A stretch of 64,000 nt of DNA from Thuidium tamariscinum (GCA_947034885.2 OX344750.2:20082053-20146052), one strand, 5' to 3'. Shown: positions 1-12,463, counted from the stretch's first letter. The notes: a model not told the origin generated them from the letters alone. Numbers and translations are program-made.

Positions 1-293
1 CACATATAGGTATGTTTGATTCCAACCACAGGCTCGTCAAGAAATCCGAAGGAAATCAATGGTTCATAATGCATCATAATGGACTGGTTTTCCCCACCTC
101 CTATGCGTAGAAATAGAACAACCTAGACCTTAAAAAGAGGGCAGAGTTGATCAAAAAGGAAACAACTACCTTACAAAAACAAAATTTCTTTAGTATTCTT
201 TCTGCAGTAAAGGTTTCCTTTATTTGTGTCAATTTTTTTAACAATTTCCTAAATTAGTGGCCTTTCTTTCATTGGAAGAATTCCTATTAACCC
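1..293. other. AT-rich intergenic DNA, no gene seen
   Basis: No open frame, splice pattern or repeat end was recognised. The stretch runs up to the first TTAA-flanked element. A second TTAACCC lies seven bases before the chosen start of that element, so its left edge could be at 287 instead of 294. Confidence 0.5.
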
Positions 294-542
294 TTAACCC
301 CTGAGCGCCCCAGAGATCAAAATCTGGCCTCTCCAATTTGAAAAACTTTCTTATTTGACTATTATAATCTTTTGAGTGGTATAGTCAAAGGACATATCCT
401 TTTTCCCAAACCACCAAGTCTCTCTTGACTACCAATCTGTATAGTTGGTTTACGTGAATTTCTTTTTAGAAGAAAGTTTGAGTGGAATGAGTTTGGAAAG
501 GTTTGGATTTCAATGAATTCGCTTTGTGCACTCAAAGGTTAA
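294..542. repeat. Short TTAA-flanked MITE, 250-bp family, copy 1
   Basis: The element starts TTAACCCCTGAG and ends CACTCAAAGGTTAA, so the two ends are inverted copies of each other. Its interior matches 54876-55129 along the whole length, for example the shared blocks TTTGACTNTTATAATCT, CAATCAAAGGACAT-like and TTTGGATTTCAATGAA. The two copies are 249 and 254 bp long, which defines a non-coding family with fixed ends. The TTAA at both ends suits a transposon using TTAA targets. Confidence 0.7.
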
Positions 543-692
543 ACAATGTGGGGCCACCCAATGCAAGAAACCATCTTTTCTGAAACCATGGGAATAATTG
601 GTATTAGAAAATCCAAAAGTGTGCATTTGAAGTCAAAGAACTGTATCCTTCATCAACCATAAACCGGCTCCAGCGTTGTTTAGGGATTAAGC

Positions 693-1428
693 TTAACCAT
701 TAAAGGACAGACCTATTACCACTGGTTTGAAGCCTCCCTGCTCGTCACTTAGTTTATTACCGTTTTGGAAGCAGATATGTTTGAAATTTTTTTATTTTAT
801 TTTTCAGAGATGAAAGTACATGTCTTCTATACTCCACAAAAAATTTATATTATTTTTGAGAAAAAGTGTTTTTTATGTGAATTTTTGAAGAAAAAATGAA
901 GAAAAAATCATATCAAATAGAAAATTATCTCAAAAACTCTAAAAATTTCACCATGTGTGCACATTATAGTGACTAACATCATGATGGAAACTTGATTTTC
1001 ATGTGCTTCTATAAATAGGATGCAATGGACATTAAAATTGCAGCCAAAGTTCAAAATGCTATGAAATATTCAATTTTAAGAATTTTTCCAAAATTTCAAT
1101 TGGAGTAGAAACTAGAGAGTAGGACCTTCATTTCATTAGTTGGGCTCAAACTCAAAAAACGTCATTTTCAAGGAGGAATTTCAGATTCAACCAATTTCTC
1201 AAAATACACTAAAATGGCAAATTTTGCCATCTGTTTTCTCTAATTACTTCTCAACTATATGAAAACAAATAGTAGTTAGACTAAAAACTCAATTGGAGAC
1301 TCTTTACAACTCAATTTGAAAGGTCAATAGAAAAAAAGTGAATGAAAAAACTTCTGTTCTGCTCTTCTTCTGCTCCTCCACAGTCATCCAAACGCCAAAA
1401 AATGGCGCCTCAGGCACTAAGGGGTTAA
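693..1428. repeat. TTAA-flanked MITE, about 736 bp
   Basis: It starts TTAACCATTAAAGGACAG and ends GCACTAAGGGGTTAA. The part near TTTTTCAGAGATGAAA and the part near TTGGGCTCAAACTCAAAAAAC match 63591-63750 at the right edge of the window, which starts with a similar TTAACCCTGCAAGGACAG. It has no coding capacity. The right half has an extra stretch that the 63.5-kb copy lacks. Confidence 0.6.
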
Positions 1429-1867
1429 CTTACTCATTTGAATGAACTTCTGGAAACATCCAGGGGCCATTCCTGCCTCACAGACCAGACGTTCTCTTCC
1501 ATGTCCCCGGCCATAATCAGCCCCCTAATCGACGGCGGAAGAGATGATCTCCGAGCTCAGTCACTTGCTCACTCAGGTAAGGTTGAGTGTAAGTTAATTG
1601 AGAAGAAATGAAGTGCATCATTCTTGTTTTTCTTTACACAAATGAATTTTTTTCTTCTTCATTTTTTTTTGCAAGGGCGAGGTGAGGGAGCTGAACACAA
1701 ATCCAGCCTTTCCTCCTGAGCTGATGATGCATTTCAAAATGAAATGGTGGAGCGCTTGCATCATGGGAGCGCAAGGGGCAATGATTATTTGAATCAAGTA
1801 ATCATCGGGAAGATCATCCCCTCAGTAACTGCCGCCGTGGCCTCGCTCACTCGCTTGCTGTAAGTTA
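1429..1867 (+). other. Gene-like patch with a possible small spliced ORF
   Basis: This GC-richer patch sits between repeats. An ATG at 1501 opens a frame to 1576, where a good donor (CAG|GTAAGG) follows. A pyrimidine-rich acceptor ends at 1675, and joining the two gives an in-frame stop at 1717-1719. The product would be only 39 residues, ending SSLSS, and is not recognised. It could equally be the leader of a transcript, or chance. No homology supports it. Confidence 0.2.
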
Positions 1868-3400
1868 GTGCGGAAGCTGCTGCTTGGCATTGGTTCATCA
1901 CTCACTCATTCACTCATCACCCACCTTACTCATGCCAAACCTCCCACACCATGCCCAAACATATGCTCCCCCATCATCATCTACTACCGTCCGCATGCAT
2001 CCAAACCCAAACGCTTCACCCCGCACACATGCATGGAATCAACCCTTTTTTTTTACTTTTGAAAAAAGTGCCAAGATGGCGATCCCTTCAAATTTCATTG
2101 GTGAAGCATTGTGTTTCTACATTTATTTGTCTTTTGGACTTAAAAACACTTTTCCATCAGATTCATACACTTCTTCATCCAAATTTGGAAACTTCGTCCA
2201 TATTTTAAAGAGTACTGAAAAATATCTAGTGAAAAAAGATTACATTTATCTAGCGGAAAAAAAAAGACATTTATTTTGAAATGGTGCAATTTGGCCCCAC
2301 AGTGTTGGAAAAAAAGAAGTTGCATGGAATCAAAAGGGGGGCAAGGAAAATTTCATCATAAATAAATTGTTCAAACATTCAAATTTTCTTTTTTAAATAT
2401 ATGTCAATAGTTATATTAAGTTATTTAATTCATAATCAAAGACAAGATATGATGTTGTTCTGTCTTTTTGATGTAGAAGGTGCATGGATTGAGGTATATA
2501 ATAGTAATAAAACTTTGTATTTATGTTGACTCCAATCCAATGATGCTTTGTAATTGTAATTTAGATCATTACTACATCTAGTTCCTATATGTCTAAAAAG
2601 CTTCAAAATATATTCTATCAATATGGTGTCATGTTTGGGCATGATAGGGTTCATTTGGTGTTATTTTGACATAAAAATGGAAAATGCTAATTGCTGAAGT
2701 GTCAATATGATAGTATTAAATGCCTTGTCATATTTTATAGAAAGAAAAACTAAAACTAAAACTAAAAATTATATACATGTGGGTCTCTACATATCTTAAA
2801 GACGGTTATTGCAACAAAACTCATTCAATATATATTACATTACCTTGTTTTTGTAGATGGCTTAGTTTAAACATAAGCCTACTTGGTCAAATTTCTTATA
2901 TGGATTTTTGGAGTCAAGCTACAATCTATATACTAAATTAGTCTATTTTTGTTTTGTTTTGTGATTTCTTTTTTGTTATGGTGAGATCTTTTGAAGTAAG
3001 TGTCCTCCAGTTGTGTTCTTAGTGTCATTAGAAAGCCTTCTATGAAAAGTGTGCATGACATTGTTTTGTTGCATTCCAACTTAGAGCAAAAAAGATATTG
3101 AATTTCTAAAAAATCACAAATTACAAGATTAGAAAATCACTTTCTCTAGTATACTATAGCAACAACACAAAGCATACTAGAAAAGTTTAAATCCCAATTG
3201 CATTGAAGTTTATTTAGGTTCCATGCAATAGTTATAGGATTTAAGTGATAAGTTGAATTTGAATGACCCTTTTAACACCTCACAAAGGGCCTTCAAACCA
3301 TGAAACCAAATGGTGACTCAAGATCAATTATGGCTCAATCATTTTCTTAATATCCAATTGAGTATTTTTCAAACTCAACCATAATATATGGTAGTCTAGA
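1868..3400. other. AT-rich intergenic DNA, nothing recognised
   Basis: Open frames here are short, overlap one another in several frames and show no domain. No terminal inverted repeat was found. It may hold old repeats too decayed to recognise by eye. Confidence 0.5.
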
Positions 3401-3950
3401 AACTCACCTCCCTCCCGCTGAAGCCAACGAAAATTTCCAACTCAACTGTCTGCTCGGGAAGGAACGCACCCTACTTAACCTGACAGATATCATCCAAGCA
3501 AAGCTCCCGCCCTAAACGAACCACAACTATTCATCCACGGAAAGATCAAGATATCATCCACTCAAAACCGTCCTTCAAGGTTTCATCCAAGCCAAGCGCA
3601 AGAAGAAGTTACAGACCCGGGGATGGTTGAGATTCTAGACTGGAACAGTCATAGAAGGACGGGCCGACACGCAGTCACAGTTGAGAACTGCGAAGAAGAG
3701 GAGGAACGGACCGTCTCTTCTGTGCAAACCTGGAACTCAGTTCTTGGCTGCAAACAGGGAGGCCAGTGCAATAGCCTGCAGGCCGGGCAAGAGAGAAATC
3801 CGATCTCCCATAACATAATTTCTTCCTGCTCTAACTCAGCTGCATCAGTCTTTGTGCAACAGCAAATGCTAGAAGAATCTCCCAGTGAAATCTGCCCGGA
3901 TTACTCGGAGGTGAATCCCACCAACACCAAGCTCTAGCTCTTCCAGTCTG
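3401..3950 (+). promoter_or_regulatory. GC-richer upstream region of the KH-RING gene
   Basis: Base composition changes sharply from AT-rich repeat DNA to balanced unique sequence about 550 bp before a TATA box. A 104-codon frame at 3623-3937 has no recognisable domain and ends just before the TATA box, so I treat it as chance. The stretch CATCCAAGC occurs more than once (near 3490 and 3586), a weak sign of repeated cis elements. Calling it a promoter rests on position alone. Confidence 0.35.
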
Positions 3951-3954
3951 ATGA

Positions 3955-4094
3955 TTATATAAGCCCCTGGCCCATGCCCAGATCTCAACTGCATCCCCAA
4001 CTGCTTAGAGTCGTTAGAAGCTCTCGCTGTCGTCTCTCACACTCTAAGATCGATTTTATGACGCGTTTAGAGTTTGCTCAATCATGGCGTGAGT
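3955..4094 (+). promoter_or_regulatory. TATA box and likely 5' leader exon with GTGAGT donor
   Basis: TATATAA lies at 3956-3962, so transcription would be expected to start near 3990. The sequence then runs to a strong donor, ATGGC|GTGAGTG, with the intron starting at 4089. The ATG at 4084 cannot simply open the KH-RING frame: joined to acceptors near 6260 or 6271 it soon meets stops. I therefore read this as a non-coding leader exon, possibly with a short upstream ORF. The link to the gene at 6282 is inferred from strand, position and the lack of another gene between them. Confidence 0.4.
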
Positions 4095-6281
4095 GATGAT
4101 CCCTTGTTTGGGAGCTGTTGAGCTGAGCTTCATTAACTTCTGGGATAATATTTTTCTGTGGATATATATGTGCTGGAGCGGTCAGAGATCATCTCTAATC
4201 TTGGGGGGACGCTGGAGGAGGAGAAGCTCAAGCTAAGTACGTAGATTGGCAAGTCAGTTGATGAGCATTGCTTCATTTATCTGAGAATATTAAGGAACTT
4301 ATTGTGATGCATGGAATACATAATTCTGACAGCGTTTCGTGTCGTGTAGTTCTCTCTTCTTGTGGGGTGTTAGTAGTTCGAGTAAGAATTAATAGATATA
4401 TCAGAGCTGGTGATAGTTTGCAATGGTGTGTGCATGTATATGATCGGCTATGGAGATAGGGAAGTTCGACTGACGCAATTTGAGGATGATGGATGTGATG
4501 TTTTCGCAGCGTAGCAGACAGCCAATTGAAATTATTTACGCTGATGTTTCGTAGTTTCCGGTGGGGCTCTGTCAATGTAGTTCATGCGAGTGCGTAGTAT
4601 CTTAAACCCATGATGTCACACGTCCGTGAGTTTTGTGTATGCTTCACAGGTGATATGGATTGGTTGATTGATTTTTCTTTGTAAGATTAGTTTAACATGA
4701 TGTCGGTGTTTTCAGAACATCGGAGGGAATTTAGAGCTTGATGACGTCTCACTTCGTATCTTTGAGAATGAATCTTATCTTCGATCGGGTCAAACCGAAC
4801 AATTTCAAATCGTATATAATTACAGAATGATTTCTCTGGATCTCCACGGAATGGGAGGTACAAGCGTACAAACCGAACTCTTTGAAAGTCTTCGGTGGTA
4901 GGAAAATTAGAGAATAGTCCAAGTCAATGCTCAAGGCTGCTTACATTGGGTTGACTTGGTGAGATAGCTTAAACCCCTTTAATTTGCGCTTCGTTACTAT
5001 TGTCTCATACCGAAATTCAATTATTTAATTAGAGATCAGTCAAATTATTCAAGAAGACGAGCCATGGAAAGATAGGCATCCTCAGGTCTTGCCAAGAACT
5101 GACCCCGTTGGGTTTATTACTATCTGCAAAATATGCCTTAAGCTCGTGAATGTATCGAATGGTAGAAGCAGAAATTTCGAATGCAGAAAGCTCACAATAT
5201 TAGTCTTGGATCAACTGCAGTTTCTACTGTGAATGGGTTGATGCAGCTATGGCAGTAATAGCTTGAAGTAGTTAAGGAGGAATTAGGTTATGTTTCATAG
5301 GCAGGGCATGTGTAACTGCCGCAATTCCGTTGAACCAGGTTACCTGCATGCATGCTGCAGCAGTTACCAATGCAAGGCTGGGGTTCCCTCCACAATTGTA
5401 CCTACTTTTAGTGCCGTCAGTGCAGCTTAGTCACTTCAGAGTCCAGAGTCGACAAATTCGCCAGTTTAGAGCCAGCTATGTTGGCAAGTGAACTTGCGCC
5501 ATGAACTATGTGTGTCCTAGCCATATATTCTTCAGGAGCTTGTAACATACTGAGTGAGTGCAGTTGAAGTTAAAACACTTTCAGTTTAGTTAGGGTATTT
5601 TCGGAATTAAAAGGGTTGGCATTTGTTATTAATTAAATCTTTAAACCGCATACATGTATGCCAATGTTGTAGTTCAGTGAGGGTAGATCTTGTAAGTAAC
5701 GTATCGTCTCTGGATGGTTCTCTTGACACCCTTCTTGAGATTCAATGTCATTGTGAGTGTACAAAGTAAACGAGAGGAGGGAAGATTGAAATCTTTCACT
5801 TCAGCTAGGATGTCGACGTGCTGGGAGAATTTTTGAGCATAATTGGGGCCAAAAAGACTTGAGTGGTTGGGAACAATTGGGACTCTGACAGTTTCCTCTT
5901 GCTCGTAAGCACGTAGCTTGGAAGGGAAGCAACGGTGGAGATGTTGATAGGTAACGTACATTTTCCACATTGATGCTGGCTGCAGCTATAGTGCAATGTG
6001 CACTTTTTCAGCCTGCCCTAACGTGCAACAGGCATTAACTGCCTGAAAGACGGAGCTCACGAACAATGTGTGCATGAGCACGACTGGAGTGAAAAGGAAG
6101 AAAGTAATCTCCCTGTTGCAATGTGTCGAATTGAAAGGGTATTAAGGGGATGGTACCGGTGAACCGTTTGTCTGCAATTTACGGGACATGAAGAAATTTA
6201 GCAAGATTTTATGGTGAAGCATTTCCAGCTTGTGACCTGTTGTCAGGGAAGAAGTACAGGAGCTCTACAGGATGATGATCC
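4095..6281 (+). other. Probable long leader intron of the KH-RING gene
   Basis: Unique sequence of medium GC with no repeat family recognised. Acceptor-like sites end at about 6259 (AAGTACAG) and 6270 (CTCTACAG), just before the start codon. On the opposite strand an ATG-started frame of 98 codons occupies 5674-5970. It has no domain I recognise and is more likely chance than a gene. Other leader exons could lie in this interval. Confidence 0.3.
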
Positions 6282-9200
6282 ATGGAGTCTGGCTCGACTG
6301 CATGTACTACTCCCACCACTCATGATAGTGCATCCGGCTGTGGCTGGTCTCTCAAGAAGAGCAAACGTGACGCTGCCCAGCAGCGTAGAGCGCAAGCTGG
6401 ACGATCCCTCAAGGTGCGTGTCCGCTTGCAGGCTCAAGACCAACAACATCATCGGCGTCAGGTGTTCCCCCCAGCTCCTTCATGTTTTTCTTTGGCAAGT
6501 TTTCAAGAGAATCTCTTCAATCATTTACTATAAGTTCAAGCTCTGAGTTCATGCATTGAGTAACTGTCACGTAATTATAGCAAAATAAGTCCCTGGTACT
6601 ATAGGTTTCTTGATGACCAAGCGATCACAATTGCTTCATTTCCACAGATCTTGTTGTTTCATTGTTTCATTAGTCTGTAAGGTCAAGAAACTAGAATTTC
6701 AATAGAGGTGCAAAGACAAATCCAGCTGTCACATTGATTGGTTTAGCAATTCTTGATCTCTTCTTAAGAAGCTTAGGCATACCTGACGTCCAATTGTCTG
6801 CATTAGACAAGTGTAGTGTAATCGTTACGTTATGCGTGAAGTTAATTTGCTGCCTAACTAGTTCTGATTTGATCCGCCGTTGGACAAAATTGGATAGTGG
6901 AGAAAGTTCTAGGTGTACAATATTGCTGGTGATGTTTGTGCCGTACAAATGACCATTTTGCTCCACCTCTTCCCTGCAGGACACGGTTGCACGAGTAGAT
7001 CACCAACAACATCATCTGCGAAGGCTCAAATTACAAAGATCTGACGAAGTCGACTCGCTCCCTTCTCCACAGCAGAAGCTTTCGGCAGTCATTCACAATA
7101 ATCTCCCTGATTCATTGTGGGGTTTTTCTAAACCTCTGAATTCCAAGGAAGAGAGGGATCATAGCAGTCAACAAGCCTGCGATGGCGTAATCTGGTCTTC
7201 GGTAAGAGCAGCGTCATTACGTAAAGTGTTACAAGCAAATGTGATCTTTTGCTAGGGTCGAACTGCTTTGATCTTGATGCACAAATTTCATCGTTAGGCA
7301 AGAAGAAAGAGTGTTTCAACCCCATTTTCATATCTGGGTAGATCAAATTGCTAGATCAATTTCACTGCAACTCAGTCAGTCCTAGCGATTTTCTTACAAG
7401 CAGCACAAGCTGATTAGACTGTTTCAATGATCTTCGGGGATCCAGGGGAGTAAAGGCGCTACAATTGCAAGGAAGCCACATCTGAAGCGGAGTATGCGAG
7501 CAGCTGTTGAGAATCGGCGTCGCCTTGCACGTGGACCTCGAAGTGGCAGCACATCAGCGGATGCCCAGTCTGGAGCTGGTGGACAACCCATGTTGCCTTC
7601 CGAGGACCACCGAGTGGTGAGCACTGTCTTCCAGGCCGCCGATACACAAGCATTAATGCGAGTAACCCTCTTGGCCGCTGGGTTTGTGATTGGAGCAAGA
7701 GGGATCAGTGCCAGATTGATTGGGCAAGTGACCGGCGCCATCGTGCAATCTTGGACAGAAGCTTGCCGGTACTCGCGTAATTACTCCCTTTATTGATGTA
7801 TGTAGACTAGGAATAAACATAAACCATCACTCTGGAAATAAAACCTTGAACTTATTGCCCCCGAGTGTAGGATTTTTAGTTCTTGTCGAAAAATATAGGA
7901 AGAGATGATGTCCATGGATGTTACATTATACAATGTTTGTGATGTTGCAATCAGGCCGGATACAGTGCCGATTCGGCTGTTCCGCATCCAAGGCAAGAAG
8001 GCCGTAGTCCAGTCAGCAGTCGCGTTAATCGAGCAAGCTGTAGCCAAGTACAAGGATCTGTGCGAGTGCAAGCGCCGAGGAGAGTTTGTGCAACGAGAAC
8101 ATGTCATTAATGGCGTGGAGTTTTACTACCAGCCCCCGCCTCGCAAAGCTTTCGCAAATAGCGGCAATGAACCATCTCGCCAAGCAGAGGATGGGGCACC
8201 AGGGGCACAGCTGAAGAGCCCTGTTGCGACCTCAGCCCCGATTGCTCCACGTCATGTCTGGTTGCAACACTTGCAGCAGCAACAACAGCAGGTGCAGGCA
8301 GTTACTTCTCAACAGCAGAAGCAGCAAGCTCATTTGTCTCTCCTTGAAGCATCTCAGGTAAGTATTTCGTTTCCTCAATAAATTCACATATTGTGAGGAG
8401 ATTACCGAGGTGCATTTATATATTACAAATTCGAAACAGTTTCTAGGGTATGATACCCGCATTCGTGATTCTCTTTTCAAAAAATATTGAGGACTCGCAA
8501 AGCTCGGTGAAATTGGGTTCGGAGTCGCAACAACCAGTGCCTTTTCAATCTGGACCGAGGAATTTGGTTCCGCACATTGACCATAGCTGAAAGTTCTTTA
8601 CATGTATTTCAATTTCGTGTTCCTGTGTTCGATCCAATCTGATGAGATATCTCTTGTCCCGGCAATATATTCTCTAATTGCGTGACTGCCATAGACGAGT
8701 ATTTCAGATCAATCTAATCGGGTTCTGTTTGGTACACGCAGGGGCAGGTTGTGAAGGGAGAGAATACAGCGGATTGCCACAATCAGGCTCACAGCGAAAT
8801 TGTGCATCAATCGCATGGCTTCTTTGACTGGCAACCCCAGGTGACGAGTCGCAGCATCCAGTCTACGATGACCTAAATGAACCAGAAATACCAATGCGAG
8901 GCCATGATTTTACGAATTTGGCATTGAATGGAATCCTAAATGTGTTTAGGAAAATTATATATCAGAACAGATATAGTAGTAGAGGACAAGCACTCACCTC
9001 CTTTGGCCTTGTGTCTGCAGGTCGAGAGACAGCTAATGGGGCTACAGAGTTCCGATTTGGAGCCTTCTCAAGAGAATGCCACGGAATTTGAGCTTGGGCT
9101 GCAACAATCCGTTGCGTCATTGGAGCAAGCACTGCAGCAGGTACGCCTCGAGCAGCACCTCCTGCACCGCAACCGGTCAATGAGCAGCAACAACTCCAAT

Positions 9201-10131
9201 ACTGACCATGGCAGCTTCCAGCTTCACCGCCATGGCCAGACTCCATCGGGAATTTCCAGGCACAATCAGGAATCTATCAATAATCTTTGGCAAGATACGA
9301 GTAGCCCCGGGAGCAGAGCGAGTCAGCAAGCAGCTGCAACTTCGGACCCCTTTCAATTGGGTTCCAGCTTGTTCTTTTTTGGAGATGGCGGGTTGCCACT
9401 CTCAAGTTCACTGCCGGATTCAGAAAGATCCGAGACTGGCAGTAACTGTATATTCTTGGACGCTGCACCTTGCTCGCCATTTGACTTTCCTCACTGCGAT
9501 TTTCTGCGAGAAAGTTTGCCCACTTTTGCCTGGGCTGCAGCATCACGAGAGATGCCAGATTACAGCTTGTATGAAGCTTCGCCCTTGCAAGAAGACGTGG
9601 GCGAAAGCTTCTGTATTGTTTGCCTTGAGCAACCGTCCTGCGTCCACCTTATGGTATTTACTTCCTTTCCTCTTGTATTTTCCAGCAAGTCTCCGATGCC
9701 TGAATATTTTATATGTTATTGCTTGAGAACTTCAGTGTAAATCTTGTCATCGTGTTCGTTATTGTGGCAAAAAGTCAAGAAATTGGCACTAGAACCTCAG
9801 ATCTATACCACCACCCCTAGTTTTTAGAGGTCTATGCACTTGAATGTCACAACTCTAAAACTTGGAAACATGTCATGTTGGCAATATGATCATTCATTGA
9901 TTGAGCTCATGCAAACCTGGTGGGCTTGCTTGGTTGCAGCCATGTGGGCACAACTTGTTTTGCTTCTCTTGTGTGGGAGGTCTGCTGACCTGCCCACTCT
10001 GCCGGCAGCCCATCGTGGCCCTTCACCCACGAGGCAAAAATCCAGTCACACCAGAAACCGTTGATCTACCCAGCAACCTAAACACCTCCAGCTATAACAT
10101 GTGGAACTGGATTCCAGGGGCATCAGTCTGA
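6282..10131 (+). CDS. KH domain plus C-terminal RING finger protein, seven exons
   Basis: Exons: 6282-6413, 6980-7201, 7446-7768, 7955-8357, 8742-8840, 9021-9653 and 9940-10131 (stop TGA). All six introns are GT-AG, 180-566 bp long. The joined frame has 667 codons without a stop. The start is the first ATG after an in-frame TGA at 6276. The basic N-terminus is followed by a type I KH domain at about residues 188-261, with the GxxG loop as GARG (201-204), then the block TGAIV and an alternating hydrophobic helix. Residues 326-360 are Gln-rich. Residues 394-446 look coiled-coil-prone. A Ser-rich region leads to a C3HC4 RING: C591, C594, C606, H608, C612, C615, C622 and C625, split by the last intron. 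KH domains bind single-stranded RNA or DNA, and RING fingers of this type usually recruit ubiquitin-conjugating enzymes. An RNA-binding E3 ligase is therefore the best inference. The exact start and substrate are unknown. Confidence 0.88.
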
Positions 10132-11236
10132 GTGGCTAGTCAGCATGACAAGCTGCTTGTTGCTCCACTGTGGCAGTTACTGAGGTTTTGCAGGTCATGG
10201 GTACAGCACTCATGAGACTAGCATACTTGAGGTGACATCTAGGCTTGAATCATTTTTTGTGTGACTTGCATGAATTTTAAATTAGATCTTCCCCATACAA
10301 ACTTTACCTACACCATGGGTGTTGAAAAAACAGGAACCAATAGTCTGACATGCTGATTAGTTAAGATGATGATGAAGCAGCTCGCGCAGTGGATCCAGGA
10401 TCAGAGGAGTTTTCGTCACAGTCAAGCACAAGGGGTTACTCTGAGAAGACACAGACCATGCAGTGGTTCCCACCCAAGAAGGCTTGGAAAGTTGGACTGA
10501 GCTGCCGTACAAACTGCCCAAGTTGAGGTATGGGAGGTACAGAGTCAACATGATCATGAGGCAACTTGGATGAGTTTGTTGCAATGTATCTGGAGATGTA
10601 TGATAGCCAGTCTTGAAGGGCCAAGAATAATTGTAAGGTTGACAGCTGCATTGCCTGTTTGGGGCTAAGATCATCAGGCAGGGTCTGTTGCTCTGAGTTG
10701 AAATTGTCAGTGAGCTTCAAAGTCTCTTAGAATAAGTAAGTTAATCTTAACTTACTTTGGTAGGCTCAATTCAGTTGCTTTGATTGTCATGAAGGGGCAG
10801 GCTTCAGCCTTTTCATGAATAAGGACACCATTCAATAGTGAGGAGAGCTCCACAGCAAATTAACATAGGAAGCTGCAGGTGCAATCCATCTTGTTTGATC
10901 TCTTAAAGAAAAATAAGGCTATTGAGGGCTGGTTAGTAATGTCTCTCAAAGGTTTGTAAGTTAGGTTTTGTCCACATGACATGTGAAAAAGGAGTTTAGA
11001 CCCAAGTGCAGCGTCAAAGTTCTTGAATGGAATTGGAGAAGTAGACAGCACTTGAGGTTTGATTTAGTTACAGTAGCCTTCAAGTTTGAATGACTGGGGG
11101 CTTTTGCAATTGTGTTCTTGAAATAGATAAGCCTATCATAGTGCTTTGGATATGAAAACTTGAATTATTTAAGCTTAAGAGCATTGAGAACATATGTACT
11201 GGACAGATACTGAGTCCGCTAAGTTTTTGTTTCATG
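10132..11236. other. 3' flank of the KH-RING gene
   Basis: Unique sequence of medium GC that must hold the 3' UTR. No perfect AATAAA was seen close to the stop; AATAAG variants occur near 10732 and 10817. On the - strand, a 94-codon frame (10436-10720) begins with TTG and has a stop two codons upstream. It could be a chance frame or an exon of an unknown antisense gene, and I do not annotate it as coding. Confidence 0.45.
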
Positions 11237-12272
11237 TTAACCGTAAAGGTTTTTGACAATGTTTTCACCAAAACCACTTCAAAATTGTCATTTCTAGGAT
11301 AACTACCAAATTTTAGAAAAAAAACATTTTCAAACAAATGTAATCATAGGATCTACTAGTAAAGTAGTTTAAGAAGATGTAGGAAAAAATTCAGAAATTT
11401 TCACCATGTAGAATGCAAGATATTAGTGTTTGAAGTGATATAAATCCTTTTTTTATCCCTTCAAAAATCCAAGTAGGTGCACTTTAGAAGGCCACATTTG
11501 TATGAGAAAATCTTCAAAATGGTTGTAACTTTTTGAATTCATTCTTCAAGTCAAGTTGGCTACATGCTTGAAAATTTTCCAATCATTTGGAATTGTACAA
11601 CATGTAGGAAAAAAAAGTAAGTAGAAAGAAGAAGAGAATGATTGGCTACATGCTTGAAAATTTTCAAATCATTTGGAATTGTACAACATTTAGAAAAAAA
11701 ATAGTAAGTAGAAAGAAGTAGAAAATGATTCAAAATACTAAATTGTCAACAATTTATTTATAGATTAAAGAAATCCCAATCCCAATAGTTGTAATGTTGT
11801 ATTAAGCAATCTACATCCAATGTTTTGTTTTCTTTCAAAAATATTAAAAATAGAATTAAATAAAGGACTTCAAAGTTAATTTTAGAGTAGACATTCCATA
11901 ACTTCCCACAAACTATCCACAACTAAAACTCCCATTACTTTCATCTCATTAATCAAAATGAAATGATTCAAAGCTTTCCACATATCTATAAATCTAAATA
12001 ACCAATTTCAAACTTTAATTTTTTTTAAAGTGATTTTTGAAGAAGTTTGTAACCACCCGGGTTACCCGCTAAGCAATGAAAATCACATATCATACAATAA
12101 ATTTTGAACCATGTAGTCAAAAGTTATTAAAATTGTTGGGCTTTAAAGCTACACCCTGCGAAAAAATGTTGTGTGAAAATTTCAAAGAAAAAAAATAAAA
12201 ATTCCATTTGTAGGTACCTACCCAAAACCACTATATTGCCAAAAAAATGCACTTTGGTTCTATAGGGGTTAA
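11237..12272. repeat. TTAA-flanked element, 1-kb family, copy 1
   Basis: It starts TTAACCGTAAAGG and ends TTCTATAGGGGTTAA. The interior follows 43602-44534 from end to end, including CTACCAAATTT, GCAAGATATTAGTGTTTGAAG, TTGGAATTGTACAACATG and GTAAGTAGAAAGAAG blocks. It is non-coding. It is about 100 bp longer than the other copy, mostly because of an internal tandem duplication. Confidence 0.75.
11558..11728. repeat. Tandem duplication of about 85 bp inside the repeat
   Basis: A unit beginning GGCTACATGCTTGAAAATTT and ending AGAATGATT occurs twice in a row with few differences. The related copy at 43.9 kb has the unit once, so the duplication arose after the two copies separated. Confidence 0.75.
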
Positions 12273-12463
12273 TATTATGTTTATAAAATAAATTGAGCAA
12301 ACCAACCATTGCTCTAAAAATAATTAACTACAAAGAATATTTATTTCATTTGGGCCCTAAAAAAATTTATATTTGCTAAATTTGGAAACAAAGTTCTCAC
12401 TATTGTCATATAATGAGCTTGTGCGCTATTTTGAGATCTAAGCTACAAGCCAAGGCTCACTTG

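Noticed and set aside
3623-3937. 104-codon frame as a gene
   Set aside because: It ends at the TATA box region, has no domain, and fits better as promoter sequence.
5674-5970. 98-codon - strand frame as an antisense gene
   Set aside because: Starts with ATG but has no recognisable domain, splice context or homologue I know, and lies in a probable intron.
9208-9726. 172-codon + frame in another phase of the KH-RING gene
   Set aside because: Shadow of exon six; the RING cysteines are only in the chosen frame.
10436-10720. 94-codon - strand frame downstream of the KH-RING gene
   Set aside because: It begins at TTG with a stop two codons upstream; it looks partly protein-like but has no domain or clear splice partner.
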